Notes under the pieces: model-generated | Told to the model about the DNA's origin: nothing | What the model saw: only the letters and a program-made list of their open reading frames with translations | The model's database searches: none | In this document: piece by piece, positions 44,375 through 56,900 of the stretch | Layout: every line of letters starts with the position of its first letter | Numbering within the stretch: the stretch's first letter is position 1 | Made by a program: the position numbers and the translations under genes | NCBI RefSeq assembly: GCF_001949145.1 | Contig: NW_019091377.1 | Span: forward strand, 1,931,134-1,989,164 | Length of the DNA stretch: 58,031 nucleotides | Source: Acanthaster planci | Lineage: Eukaryota; Echinodermata; Asteroidea; Valvatida; Acanthasteridae | Direction of reading: 5' to 3'

Positions 44375-45100
44375 TTTCATTTTTTTCATTTCATTTATTT
44401 GTTTTGCAGGATTAAACACAGAAAGCTTACACAATTTACAAATTTAAGAGATACAAAATATACGCTCAAAAAATACACATTTAGTTAAGAATCTACACCA
44501 AAAACAAACAACCCAAAAAACAAAAAACAAAACAAAAAAAAACACAAAAAAATACAGACAAACTTAGAAACAACAGCACAAGCAACAACACCACATCCAC
44601 ACAAACACAAAACACATGTAACACCCCTGCAGGATTGCAAAAAAAGCAAACTTAATTACTATCGAGTTGCTCTCCTGGTGCTATAAAAAGACCAAAAAAC
44701 AAAACGGACAGCAAACAGAAAAACGGGAAATGAACAAACACAACATATTATATCACCAAGAAAAACAAAACCCACCGAACAAACATAAAAACAACCCAAC
44801 AAACAAACAACCCCCCAACAACCCTAAAAAAAAAAAACACAGGGTAGTAATTAATCCCCGTCTCATATAAGTGAGCACCTACATGTATCCTGACTACAAA
44901 CAGCACACACATTTACTAGAAGACAACGCAACAACAAAACAAAAACATCAGCAACCACAACCACAACCCCAACAAGAACAAGAAAAACAAACTTACGAAA
45001 AAAAAAAAAATCAAGCTAACAACAATTATAGGAGCAACAAAAATGCATACATTACAAAGTACACAGTTTACCATGTCTCCCAGAAGCTAATATATTGAAA
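44375..45100 (-). repeat. A/C-rich tract; likely LINE 3' UTR on - strand
   Basis: Read on the - strand it ends CCTGCAAAACAAATAAATGA and AATGAAAAAAATGAAATG. This resembles the LINE tail at 17080-17112 (ACCTGCAAAATAATAAATG and AATGAAATGAA). The 600 bases before it are T/G-rich on that strand with no credible frame. Lysine/asparagine-rich + frames are compositional. Confidence 0.5.
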
Positions 45101-46530
45101 AATAGACTGAGTTACCGATACCTGTAAAAATGGCAACTCGCAACCAAATTTATCACATACAGAGCTCTTTTTGAAGAACACATGCAATGGGAATTGAGAG
45201 CATGGTAAGTAGTTTGGCAACATTTTCAGGCAGGTTTGAGCTCGGCATACTAATGTGCAGATATTTATGTGTTCTGTATGGAACGCTGCTTCAACATTAT
45301 TAGCTTGTATTCATGCAATGCTCACACTTCATGCATGATTATTTGTCGTGGTCATGATCAAGACGTATGTTGTACACTGACTGGACAATGCATACTGTTG
45401 CACCACATGCAGCAAGAGACACATATTACAGAACGAGAGTTCTTACAAGTTAACATTTCACTCATCACCTAGTCAGTTTGGCAATTAATACATCTAGGGG
45501 ACCTACATATCAACTTGAGTTTTAAAGAAGTTGGAAAGGTTTAACTCAATTTGTTGAAAACACTATGCAGTGAACAATTTGAATGCCCTGTTATAAAAGG
45601 TTATCTGGTACCAACAGATATTTGCAGACTTGTACATCGTACCATAATTACCACAATTAGGTCCTCAAAGGCCAAGAGTGATTTCGTGCCATATCACTTA
45701 AATTTCAAAACATCTGTAAGCTGTCCCACTAAGATTTGGACGACAAATTTAAAAGAATAATCTTAGGTTTTTTGGACACTGAATATGAGCCCAACAAATT
45801 TTAGTGCCTAACTCAAGTTTATTCTGAAAAAGGCCAATATAACGAAATCAATTATGAAAATGATGTCCGCACTGTTCTAATTTTTGTTGATACCAAATCT
45901 TGGTTTAATTTTGGTTTTGGTGCCGGTCTTTTTGGTGTTTATAAAGTCCATGATATTTAGGGGAGAAAAAAGGGACGAAGAGAAATAACCAAAAGAAAGA
46001 GAAAGCTAATAACAAAAAAGAAACAAAAAGCTCACCAGTGCCTCTGATAAAAGATAAAAGGAAGACAGGCTGCATTTTTCAACAAAAAAATGACTTGAAG
46101 TTGGAAACTCGCTGTACGTGTTCAGATAATGGTATCATGTGCATTTTTGAGGAAGATTTCATTCCAACCCAAGTTGCTAACCAGGCAACATCCGGTTAAT
46201 TTTTAGTGGAATGACCCTTTCACTTTTGGCAGAAACTGTAAAATTGGAATGGAGTCTAACGTGAAGCTAAAGTATAAAGTTCCAAGCTAAGCTAAGTCAT
46301 GAACATGCATGTGCATGTATGTGCTTGACTCACAGATACCTGCAGAGAGGGATAAATAACAGCCTGCTTACAAAAACAATGTCATCAGTCTTTAAGACAT
46401 CTCCAGGATTTGTGAGTGGGGTATGAATCTTGCCGGCTGATATATAAAAACTCATCTTAATGCACCAAAAATTCCACTGAATTTTTGTGAAGATGCATCA
46501 CGATGATGGCAACGATCAATACTAGTATAC
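45100..46530. other. Intronic sequence of SLC35A5 without recognisable features
   Basis: AT-rich; no coding blocks, repeat termini or RNA genes seen. Confidence 0.5.
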
Positions 46531-46534
46531 TTAC

Positions 46535-46602
46535 TTCAATACAAGTCTGAACAGAAGAGCCGTAGATATGATAACAAAGTTGTTCAGCAACACAACTATT
46601 GC
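46535..46602 (-). CDS. SLC35A5: SLC35A5-type transporter, internal exon
   Basis: A 68-base exon between acceptor GTATTTCAG|GCAATAG and donor TTGAA|GTAAGT. It encodes AIVVLLNNFVIISTALLFRL and VLK, the membrane segment carrying the family's T-A-L-(L/F)-x-R-x-x-L-K(R) motif. It joins the flanking exons in phase. The intron to the last exon is 10.2 kb because a DIRS element and other repeats have inserted in it. Confidence 0.9.
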
Positions 46603-47162
46603 CTGAAATACATGTAAGAAAATAAAAGCATTATTAGTTCATGTCATTGTTCCATAGCTTAAGAAGATATAGCCGTATGTATACACAAGTGAAGTGCTCT
46701 AGAAGATATACATGTATCATACAAAAATTTGCTACATCAATTTAACAGATTTTTTAGTCAAATCTATACTGAAACATCTATTTTACACAAGTTTGATTCA
46801 AAATACTTTCCCCAACCCCAAATTAACCTGATGAGCTCTTTATATTAACAGAGAACAGAGAGGTCAACATCAAGCAAGAAGATCTCATTTTATGAATTTT
46901 AAGGTCTCCTAAAGATGCCAATGAAACTTTTCTGTACAGGTTTACCTGCACATTTGATGAAATTTATTCATTATACAAAATATCGTTTACTGATAACCAC
47001 TGATGTGTTCAACATGCATGTCAGAAAGACATACATGTACACAACAAGTGTTAAAAGTCTGCTCTATGGCCAGACCATACCAAAGCAAACCAAATTATGC
47101 AGTGTACACATGCATGTATAATGTACTGATCAAGTAGACAGTTGCATGGAACATATAATTAC

Positions 47163-47296
47163 CGGTTCAAATGATGCAACCACATAGAAGGCAATAAGGT
47201 TGTCTAGAAAGTACAACAGACCAGGAACACTCCACTTGAACAATCTCAAGACATCATAGATGGAGAATGCAAACACTGAACAACTCTTTAGTCTCT
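47163..47296 (-). CDS. SLC35A5: SLC35A5-type transporter, upstream exon
   Basis: The acceptor TATTTTACAG|AGAGAC and donor GAACCG|GTAATT bound 134 bases encoding KWSVPGLLYFLDNLIAFYVV and ASFEP. The word (W/L)-x-(V/I)-P-x-x-(L/I)-Y-x-x-x-(D/N)-N-L is diagnostic of SLC35A transporters. The 5' exons (start codon, first two or three membrane segments) were not found up to the window end. Confidence 0.88.
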
Positions 47297-47299
47297 CTG

Positions 47300-48340
47300 T
47301 AAAATAAAGACTTAAATGACAGTAATCAAAGGAATTACACCAACATATACTGTGTTTATGCACGTCCAAAAATTATGGTTAGCTGTGCATGAACACAAAC
47401 TGTTCCCACAGACTCGCAATTAGTAATTTGTAATTTCAGTTACAAACAGTGTAGCTCATAAGATAATGAAAAATCCTCTTTATTACTTACTACATGTAAT
47501 GTTGTCTGACCCAATAATTTTGGCCAGTTTGTATTGTGGTGGGTGTTTCCCCGGGCCTAACCTAAGTTTGAGGGGTCAAGTCTGAAACCTGTTGGGATCT
47601 CAACTCAGGTTCCACCTTGGTCCAGGGATCACTCAGAGTGACCATGGAGCGACCTAAAGGCTAATGGAGCAGATCCGTTTTGGTGGAAATATGCCACTGG
47701 TTAAGATGACTGTAATGCTTTCTGCCAATCAGACAACACACAACAAGGACATCTGACAATTAGATTGATGGTAACCTCAAACAACAATGTGATTTATTCG
47801 GACAATCAACAAAGAAATATTGATTAAGTGATTAGGAATGAATTGTATTGAGAAATTTTTATTACAACCTGTATTACTTTGTGTGGTCTTGAGGAGAGGC
47901 TATTAGCAATGCACAACTAATATCGTACTGCGTCTCACAATCAGCAACGCACTGACTAATGTCACCTTATCCAACTCTATGTGCACAATGCGGTCAGAAT
48001 TCCCCTTGGATTCCCAGTGCTTTTAATATACACTAACCTTCGACGAAGCCGGCATTGCCTAACTCGCCATATCGTCTAAGTCAGCCTTTTGACAAAAGTC
48101 CTGATCGTCTGTAATGCATTTCCATTGAAAATTTCATTTTCTAAGTCGGCATTTATAAGTCATCAGTTCGTATATTCAGCATGTCTTTCTCAGTCCCTTT
48201 CCACAAAAACCACCAAAATTCCTTTGTGTAAATTGGCATTGAAAAAATCATGCTCTCATGACTGCATGGACAGCCAGAACATCAAGCTGCGACAAAGCAA
48301 ATATAACTTTGCACAGTCAGGTGGTTAACTTGAACTCAAG
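47300..48340. other. Sequence upstream of the SLC35A5 exon, nothing recognised
   Basis: No SLC35A5 5' exon or repeat end identified. It could contain a short exon I missed. Confidence 0.4.
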
Positions 48341-48399
48341 GTAAATGCAGATAGACTTCATCCTGTGGGGGAAAATCGAAGCCAAATGCAAATGCACCT

Positions 48400-49406
48400 C
48401 CCAACAATGTGTCAAAGCTTCGATCAATCCTTGGCATGGTGCACTTTTATGCCCAATTCCTTCCAGATTTTACAAGAGTGTTGAAGACACTTCATTATCT
48501 GCTGCAGAAAAAAAAGTGAAATGGAAATAGGAGAAAGAACAAAAGTTTGCATATGACCTCTGCAAAGAAAAGTTGACATGCAACACAGTCCTCGTTCACT
48601 ATGACACAACATGAAAGCTGAAACTGCTTGTGATGCTTCAAGCTATGGTCTGGGTGCTGTGATCTGCCATGTCATGGATGACAGACAAGAAAAGCCCATG
48701 GCTTTTGCATCCTGTACCCTATCACCAAGTGAACACCACTATGCATTGATTGAGAAGGAAGCACTCAGCAATTGTGTTTGGAATAAGAAATTCCATCAGT
48801 TTCTTCTGGGCAGACCATTCACACTAGTGACTGATCAAAAGCCATTACTAGCGATACTTGGTCCCAAGTCAGCAGTACCTTCTATGGTGACATCTAGACT
48901 GCAACGCTGGGCAATCCTGCTGTCCCAGTACCACTACAAGGTTGAGTACTGAACCTCCAAGAGCAATGTGGTTGCAGATGCATTATTCCAGTTGCCAGTT
49001 GACATGAGAACTCTGATGTGGAGAGTGAGAACCCAGTCAACAAACTCCAAGTCATTGATGAAGACTTTTCAGTGACTGTGACAGAAATTGCAGCAGAGAC
49101 TCAAAAGGACATTTTGCTTAAGAGTGTGTATGAGCAGACATTGAATAGTTGGTGTAAGATCGATGATGCATTGAGCAGAGAATTGAAGCCAGCTTTCCAT
49201 AATAGATGTCATGAATTATCATGTGAGCAGGGATGCATAGAGGGGGATCATAGAGTGGTACCAGGTAATACCAGAGTCCCTGAATACCAGAGTCTTTCAT
49301 GATTGAACTTTAAAGTATGAAGTCTATTGCTAGGAGTTATGTGTATTAGCCAGGTATCAACAATGATATTGAGTCACTAGGGTACAAGTACAGCATGTGC
49401 CAAAAT
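48400..49406 (+). pseudogene. Ty3/gypsy pol fragment (RT end, RNase H, integrase start)
   Basis: Frames encode the end of the RT thumb/connection (HFYAQFLPDF, LVHYDTT). RNase H comes next with CDASSYGLGAVICHVMDD, FASCTLSPSEHHYALIEKEA and QFLLGRPFTLVTDQKPLLAI, and then LQRWAILLSQYHYKVEY followed by a stop. The integrase N-terminal Cys pair begins at YSMCQNPP (about 49391). Stops and frame changes occur before and after the RNase H. The fragment ends exactly where the DIRS-3 tip begins (49407), so integrase was interrupted by that insertion. No LTR recognised. Confidence 0.85.
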
Positions 49407-51062
49407 CCTCCCTCACACAAGTGTGGGTTGGGTCTCCTTGTGATACTTACGCTTTCCAGCCTACATATGCAGAGTGGCACCATACTCCGGAGGTGGGTTG
49501 GCGATGGAAGTGTAGTTACTAAAAGAACATAGACGGGCGTCGCTCAAGCGAACACTCACCAGAAGAAAGAAACTTCTATGATGAAGTATTAACTGTCCGG
49601 CCCGGAAGAGTGCTGGACCGCCGAGTGCAAGGTCGCTCTGCCATGGGCTGTTTTGCTCTACAGAACATTTTTTTCAGCTAACACTTGGTGAAGGTGGAGG
49701 GAGATTTCCAGCAACCTGCCTGATGGATTTCAGCAAGAGGAGCTCCTCTGAAGTATGACTACTATGCAGAGGGGGCCCGGCATGCCACCAGCCCCAATGT
49801 GAGATTGGGTCATCTCACCATGTTGTGCTGGCCAGTCTGGGCTAACGAAAATAATGGCCAAGACCGTCTATCGGGCAATAGCATCCTTAAACACCAGATG
49901 AAAGCGTTTCGCCAAGGTAATGAAGAGCTGGACATTAGATTCTTGGTGAGGCTCGGTCCTGGCAAGATACCACTTGAGAGTCCGTACTGGACACCATCTT
50001 TTGCCAGAGTTCTTGGGAACAAATATGTTGGGAGGCTGGAAGGTAGGCATCTGGTTTTTTGTCAGAAACCCGATGGTTGGGATAAGGCAAACCCCATGGC
50101 TCCCAGCAGATGTGACCATTGGCAATCGATAGGACATATAGCTCGCTACCTTGTCTCGAAGTAAGAACCGCAAGGATGAACGTCAGTTTGATGCCGAGAT
50201 GGAGGTCAGATGCATCAGACGGCAGTTCGAATGGGGGACCAGCAAGAATGCGTAGGACACTTCCGAAGTCCCAGGATAAGATAAGGCGTTTGACGAGGGG
50301 ACACTTGTCAAACATTCCTCAAAGGAGATGGTGAATGGCAGCGCTGTCAGAGACAGTCGATTCATCACTGAAGCCCAAGTGAACAAGGCTCTCATTCTAC
50401 CTTGGACAGGAGATGCAGGATATTGAAGGAAAGGCATACATCAGAAGGCCCAACCCATTCGAACTGTGGGGCCTGTCGCCTATCGTTCATGCCTGTGGTA
50501 GAGCGAACCTGGAGCAGAACTTCGGGAGATGGGTTATGTCAGTAGAAGCAATGAGGTTGAAGTGGGGACGCTCAATCTCCACTGGCTGACGTGCGGGTGA
50601 AGAATCCACCGTTAGTCAGACGGCACCCCGAGACAGTGTGTCTCCTATGCTGTTGCTGGTTCCCATTATGTGGACAGCTTGGAGGTTGATCCCTTGATTG
50701 TTCTTCTAAATGAAGAGTTGCCAAGCAAGGGCGCAGTGTTGAGGAGTGCCGCCATGGCGGTTGATGTATGTCACTGCCGTGGCGTTGTCACTCTGGACTC
50801 GAACGAAATGACCTACTTGGTCTTGTCAGAAGTGGTGAAGAGCATTGAACACCGCTTGGAGCTCTAACCTACTGATGTGCTTGTCTCGAGAGGCCGTGTC
50901 CCAGACCCCGGAGGCATGTAGTGGAGGAGAGAGGCCCCATCTGGATAGCAACACATCCGTTGTCACAGTCACTGTAATCTTAGTCACTGTGGACGAGCCT
51001 TGGGTTCTCGTCCACCACGGGAGGTGGTTGCGTAGGAAAGTCTGTCCACATGTAAAGAGAAG
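49407..51062 (-). mobile_element. DIRS-type retrotransposon, truncated copy (DIRS-3)
   Basis: The low tip CCTCCCTCACACAAGTGTGG matches the other copies. Only about 60 bases of the ITR remain before it jumps to sequence that lies beyond the ICR in DIRS-1 (CATATGCAGAGTGGCACC). The - strand keeps a recombinase (49650-50320) with TSRQGSEL and WCPVRTLKWYLARTEP. RNase H (50720-51062) follows with RVQSDNATAVTYINRHGGTP and TTDVLLSRWGLSPPLHASGV. The H-x-x-R box is lost and several frameshifts exist. The high-coordinate ITR, gag and RT are absent. Confidence 0.85.
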
Positions 51063-51069
51063 CTGAAGT

Positions 51070-51890
51070 ATTCATTATAAGAAAAGAATAGTGAGCCCTG
51101 TTACATTGTACTATGTTCGATGTGGCCATTTGTATCCTTAAGGCGTGAGGTCAAAATACAGACGGTTTAGAAACAATTCAACGGTTGGTGTTCATCCCCC
51201 TTCATTCCGTTCGTTTTTTGGTGTGGGACAGTTCAACAGTTTGAAAAGAACCATCTGCCCTGGACTATCTAGCTTCACGAGCAACCCTGACAACAATGGA
51301 GTTAGTGGCTTACACAGCCATATTTGTCAACAATAGACCCTATTCAAGGAGAACTTCAGTGGCCCCGGTCAGCCTTCCTGGGCTGGCCGTAGGGAACAGA
51401 GGTTAGCAAATTGTGATGGAGATGCAAAATCAACTGCATTCTAGGCTACAGACATTTTTCTAGCTTCAGAAACGTTTTGAGTGGGTATTTCTTGACAAAA
51501 AGACGTCACCACAAAATCATTGTTCCTCTTTAAGGTTTTTTAGACTGGAAAATAAATATGTTTATATGGGAGTCACAGGAAATGCCAAACACGGTTGCCT
51601 CATTTTACAGCCTGATCTATCGATCTCTGAAAGGAAATATCCACATAGACACAATACGAATTTATTTTGAACTTCAGTCACGTGTACCACAATTCTTTGA
51701 AGGTAATAAAAAAGTCAAACTCCGCATCAAATAGTGCCGCAAGTATGTTTCAAGGTTCGGTTCGGTTCAGACACGGCTCGGAAATTTTTGGCCGAACTTC
51801 GGATTGGTTGGGGTTCAGACATGTACACACATGTACATGTACAAAGCACACTGAGACATCGAAAGGCACGCTACGAACGTGCCGCATTGG
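51070..51890. other. Unassigned sequence
   Basis: Between DIRS-3 and the pogo-like MITE. Does not continue the gypsy integrase. Contains short GGTTC repeats near 51760 and TACATGTA words; otherwise nothing recognised. Confidence 0.4.
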
Positions 51891-51896
51891 CCTATA

Positions 51897-52589
51897 CAGT
51901 AGCACGACGCTATAACGAACAAGATGGGGTCCACGCTAAATGTTCGGTACAGCGGTTGTTCAGTATAGCAAATTTAACTGCAGAACGTTTCGTTGCCATG
52001 TTGAATGGCGCCCTCTCTTGTCTAACCGAAGTGCACCCTCTTGTGATACCTTAGTTCCCGTAGTTTTCGTGATGTTTTGCCGTTGCAGTCAAGTTTGAGG
52101 TCTTTAGAAATGTATATGTTAATTCTTTTTGTTTTTTATTTAAACTTGAGTCAAAAAATTAATATCAAGTTTATCGTAAAAGTTGTGAAACTGCCACTCA
52201 GGATCGATCTCTGATGCATGCTGTGGCGAATCTTGGTTTATTTGTGTCTCAGCGGCACCCTCTTTAGACTAATGTTAGTGCAATGCCACCGTGCGCGTAT
52301 GTGTGGTTTTCTTTCACACCCAATCATGTAAAGTCACAAAACCAGTGTCTATTCAGTACCGTTGACAACTAGCGGCTTTCTCTTTTAATCCTTGGGGAAA
52401 TAATGGCCACTTGTCACTTTCCAACATACAAAAACACTGACTGGTTTATCATGTTGATGTTCGGAAATTACAAACGGCAACTGAATAGTGTTCGGTAGGT
52501 TCTGTGCACAAATTATTGGGAGCCAAGGACGATGTTCGGTACAGCTGAATGTTCGGTATACTGGCGTTTGGCATAGCGGCGTTCCACTG
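51897..52589. mobile_element. pogo/Tigger-like MITE
   Basis: The left end CAGTAGCACGACGCTATAAC and right end (rc) CAGTGGAACGCCGCTATGCC are imperfect inverted repeats. Both are flanked by TA (51895-51896 and 52590-52591). A subterminal TTCGGTACAG word occurs near both ends (51950, 52535). The CAGTGGAAC..CGCTAT pattern is typical of pogo-type Tc1/mariner termini. It is 693 bases with no transposase. Confidence 0.7.
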
Positions 52590-52599
52590 TATAGTATTT

Positions 52600-53910
52600 C
52601 TGTGTATAAAATTATGAATCTGCTATCTCTCCCCATCCACGAGCAACTTTGATTTGAATATATTTTTTTAAACTGTTTCCTCAGAGTTTGTTTACGAGTA
52701 CATTCCATATAAAGTTACTGCTGAAATTGTGACAGTTTCTGACCGTGTTTTGCCAACCAGACAACCAGAAGCGGTTGTGTTCGGACCACGCTTGACTCAA
52801 CAAAACGATCATAAGATATGTGCAAATAGAAAAAACAGCATGCTCAATTGGGACATTCGTCCTTAGGTACAAAATACAATATTAAAATCAAATTTCAAGT
52901 GTTTTGGTTATTTTTGCAAAATAGATTCAACTACGAAAATGGCTTTCGTTGCATATCTGAGGAGAAACCTTTCCAAGGACGGCGTGCATGTGACCAAAGG
53001 GGTGATTTTCCATCAGCCTCTTTTGGAGGGATAAGAGCATTTTATAATTTAAAATCTGGCAAAATTCCATTAAAATGCACTCCCACTACGATCAAACCCT
53101 TCATGGTCAAATGTAAAGCTAGTTAGGCCACCGCACGAACTAAATCTCTTTGGGTGCTCTGCTGAAGCAAAATTTTCATCCAGGGATGCCTTGGATCGAG
53201 CACGAGTCCGATTGTGATCAGAATCCAATCAAAATTTGTTTTGCACAGCCATTTATGAGGCCATTGGCCTAATACGGAACACCATTACTCTAATATGGAA
53301 CGTAAGGGAAGTGACTATCGGAGATCGGCAAATATAATAATAGATCTGAATATACATGAGCATGATTGGATGTAGTGAGAATTTAGAAATGTTATACAGG
53401 GAAAATGCCGTACGTTGCATGTTCTTGGTTGATTTCTGAGTGATTCTTACCACATGCTTTTTACAACCATCTCATGATGCGGGCCATTGTAAGTTTTAGT
53501 ATGTTCACGCAGGTGTGGAGCACGCTGTACAACTCGTTATCCATTTTTCGTTATGTTTGTTTTTTATTAAGTTTTCTTGTATTTTTGTATGTTTTCCCGC
53601 GTGCCATAAATGAAATGCCATATTAAAGCCGTACATCCAAACCGAACAGATTTGCTCGATTCGAAAGTGCCTTGTTTGATGATTTTTATCTCGGTTCCGT
53701 GGTTCGCCTGCAGCACTAGATAAAATTGTGTTTGTTTTCATTTACTGTGCATTTAAGTTTAATAAGTAAAGTCAGACAACAGAGATTAGTATAAAACCCG
53801 ACATGTTTGTTTTCCAACATGAATTTTGTGCTGCCACAAAGTATAAAAGGAGTTGTCTTGTTGTATTAAAACATAGAGTACAAGTCAGACCATATTGAAC
53901 CTTTGATTTC
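52600..53910. other. Intergenic sequence without recognisable features
   Basis: No clear coding block. A TATAAAAGG word at 53843 and ATTAAAACATAGAG nearby could belong to an LTR of the adjacent gypsy element, but no matching second copy was found. Confidence 0.4.
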
Positions 53911-53921
53911 TTCTTCCTCAA

Positions 53922-56900
53922 TCAAGCACGTGAACTGAATAGGCTGTCACCCTTCTTATTAAAAGAAAATATTTTTCTTTTTGGGGTCGTTTGACTTCCT
54001 GTGGTCATTCTGACAAAGTCATACTGAGAGATTGTTTCAAGCCATCTCGCCCATTGACCTTTCAGTTTCTTAAAATTAAGTAACCACCACAATGCGGCAT
54101 GGTCAGTCCTGACAGTCACTGTTCAACCATACCAATATACTGCTTGAACTACGTCAAGTAGAATATGACGGCCAACAACTCTTTACGAGTTACAGAATAC
54201 TTTTTCTCGGGCTTGCTGAGCTTTCGGCTCGCATATAAAGCCAAGACTCTTTCCTCACCATCTTGGACTTGGGACAGCAATGCATCAATACCGTCACCAC
54301 TGACATCAGTGTCCAAGATAGAGTCACCCTCAGGCATAGGGTACGGCAGAATTGGGGCTGCTAGTAGCCTGCCCTTCGTTTTCTCAAATACAACCGAATA
54401 AGGCTGTCCACACAAACTCCCTTGACTTCTCAGTCAAAGCATACAGTGGACTTGCAATTTCTGCGAACCCCCAAATAAATTTTCAGTAGTACGATGCAAG
54501 GCCCAAGAAGCTTGTCACATCTCACACGCATTTTGGGACAGGCCAACTTGCCACAGCTTTCACCTTCAGCGGATCTGTGGCTATGCCCTTTGATGACACA
54601 ACATGCCCCAGATAAGTTACAGATTTCTGGAACAAGTGGCACTTGGTGGCCTTCAGATTCAACCCAGCTTTCCTCAACTGGTCCAGTGCCATCCAAAGAC
54701 GCGCAATGGTCTACATCACCGTCTGACCAAAGAAAATAATTACATCCGAATAGATCAACAAAATCTCCCATTGCAAGCCGGCCATGACCTTTTCCAAGAG
54801 CCTCTCAAATGTTAATGAGGCATTACACAGCCTGAAGGGCGTGCACTTCCACCTGTACAACCAGAGATGCCAACTTTTGAAAATGAAAAGGTGTATCTTA
54901 TCTCACTTCCAGTTCCTGTTTCCTGACCAACCCTTATTTTTCGGTACGACCCTGAAAATTTTCATCTGCAAATTAGAACAAGTAAAAAAAATCAGGTTGT
55001 CTTTTCTTTCAAAACAAACACCTATCAACCACTTCTTCTCATGTCAAAACACTTGTATTTACCTGACTAACATAGTGCAAGTATGAGTTGTAATTAATTG
55101 TTGATTTTTTTATTTTAATCACTTTTGTGGCAACTTTTGGCAACTTTCGTCCCATTTAATCAATACAAACAAATTTCACAAAATCCTTACCTACCGATCC
55201 TATTTAATCAGAAGTAAAGCTATTTCTCTTGGCCCAACTAATGTTCTTCTCGGTGAGCAATATCATGTCACAAGTTTCATGCATTGCAAAACACGTACAA
55301 GCTTCTCCACGACAAGACTTTGTATACTGCAACAAAGGTCCATTTTTGTGGTGTATTCATCCCTGAACTTCTGCTCATTTGTTGTCACTGTGCAAAACAA
55401 GTCTGGTTGCTCACAAAATATCCAAGAATCAAACCCCTGACAGTCCTCCACTCCGGTAAACTTCAGTACAATCACACTGTTCGACACACGTGTGTACGTT
55501 GGTACATGTACAATGCATGGATATATGCAATCACATTGCATTTAGGTGCAATCGTGCCTATTAGTCCCTGTTCATCATGGCATATATTGGGGCAAACGGC
55601 TGATTCAACCACGCTGGTTTCTACTGCTCCTCATGCAGCTTGTATGCACAAACTACAGGATGCCTTTGACACATTTCTGACATGTGCATTACGAGGCCAG
55701 CTCCGTGCTAGTTTGCATAGAGTTTATACACAATTGTACACTTTGTACCTTTGAGTTGGAAATCGTAAAAATCTCAGTCTGGATTGTACAGTTGTAAACA
55801 GACTAAACAAATTGTAAAAATTACACCTAAATCATACAACTTAAAATGCCAACTTTTGGCTTGCGTCCTCATTCAGAGTGACTTGCTTGTACCCGATGCT
55901 AAGTCAAGCATACAAACCCCCCTTTGCCCCGTTCATTGCATCAATACTTTCACTGATACCCGGATATTGTCCTTGATGGTGACTGCTTTGAGCTTTCTGT
56001 AGTCAATACAGAAGCACTTGGTAACCACATCAACATTTACTGCCCATGGACTGTCACAGGGTTCAATTACTCCCCTCTGATCAAGCTCACTGACTTGCCT
56101 CTGAATTTCCTTCTGATTACAATACGGTTGATGCCTGGGCTGCTCTTTCATTGGCCTGGCATCTCCCATATTGATGTGATGCTTCACCACATTGGTCTGA
56201 CCAATGTCATGATCACCCCTGGAAAATACATCCTGAAAGTCGACCAAACACTTCCAGATCTCCCTATGATGCTCAGCCTCAACATTTGCTGTACACATGT
56301 CTTACAAGTGTTGCAAATAAAAGGGAAGATCGTGAAATTGCATTCACTGCCAAGTCCAAATCCTTTAGAATCAAACCAGCCTCAACCCGGGAGACAACAC
56401 CCACCGTCATCCCCTCACTCGCCACTCTATTTTCTCTCCCAATGTTAAACACCCTCAACAAAATAACTTTGTACTCAGCCTCAACCAGGTATCAGGTCAA
56501 CACCAACCCCTTCTGTGCCAAGTCACCTCCACCTTCAATCGGTTCCACTTACATGTATGCCAGCCCAAGCAAGTCGGACCCTTCCGGGCAATTCTACCCG
56601 GGACCACAGCCTCATGACCCGGTGGAACAAATGTAGTCTTTGAAACTCCAACTCGTCCAACAAAAGGCTCACCTGCACCATTAGTGCACTTGATTACCTG
56701 GTACATGTAGCACACCATGCAGCCTCTATTCCTGGAAGTCTAAACTTCCATCAGTGGACACCAGGAAATCCATGACAAGGATATCAGCGAATTTCATTTC
56801 ACTACCTTCACTTCGTGCATGGTCTGTCCCACTTGCACCTCAAACCAAGCTATGCCCAGCACAGCTAATAGAATACCTTCAACTTGTTTTACCTTGACCC

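Noticed and set aside
44667-45098. Plus-strand frames rich in Lys, Asn and Gln
   Set aside because: They are products of an A/C-rich tract that looks like a LINE 3' UTR on the other strand.
51667-52054. Plus-strand frames of 82 and 106 residues
   Set aside because: They cross the left end of the pogo-like MITE and show no conserved blocks.
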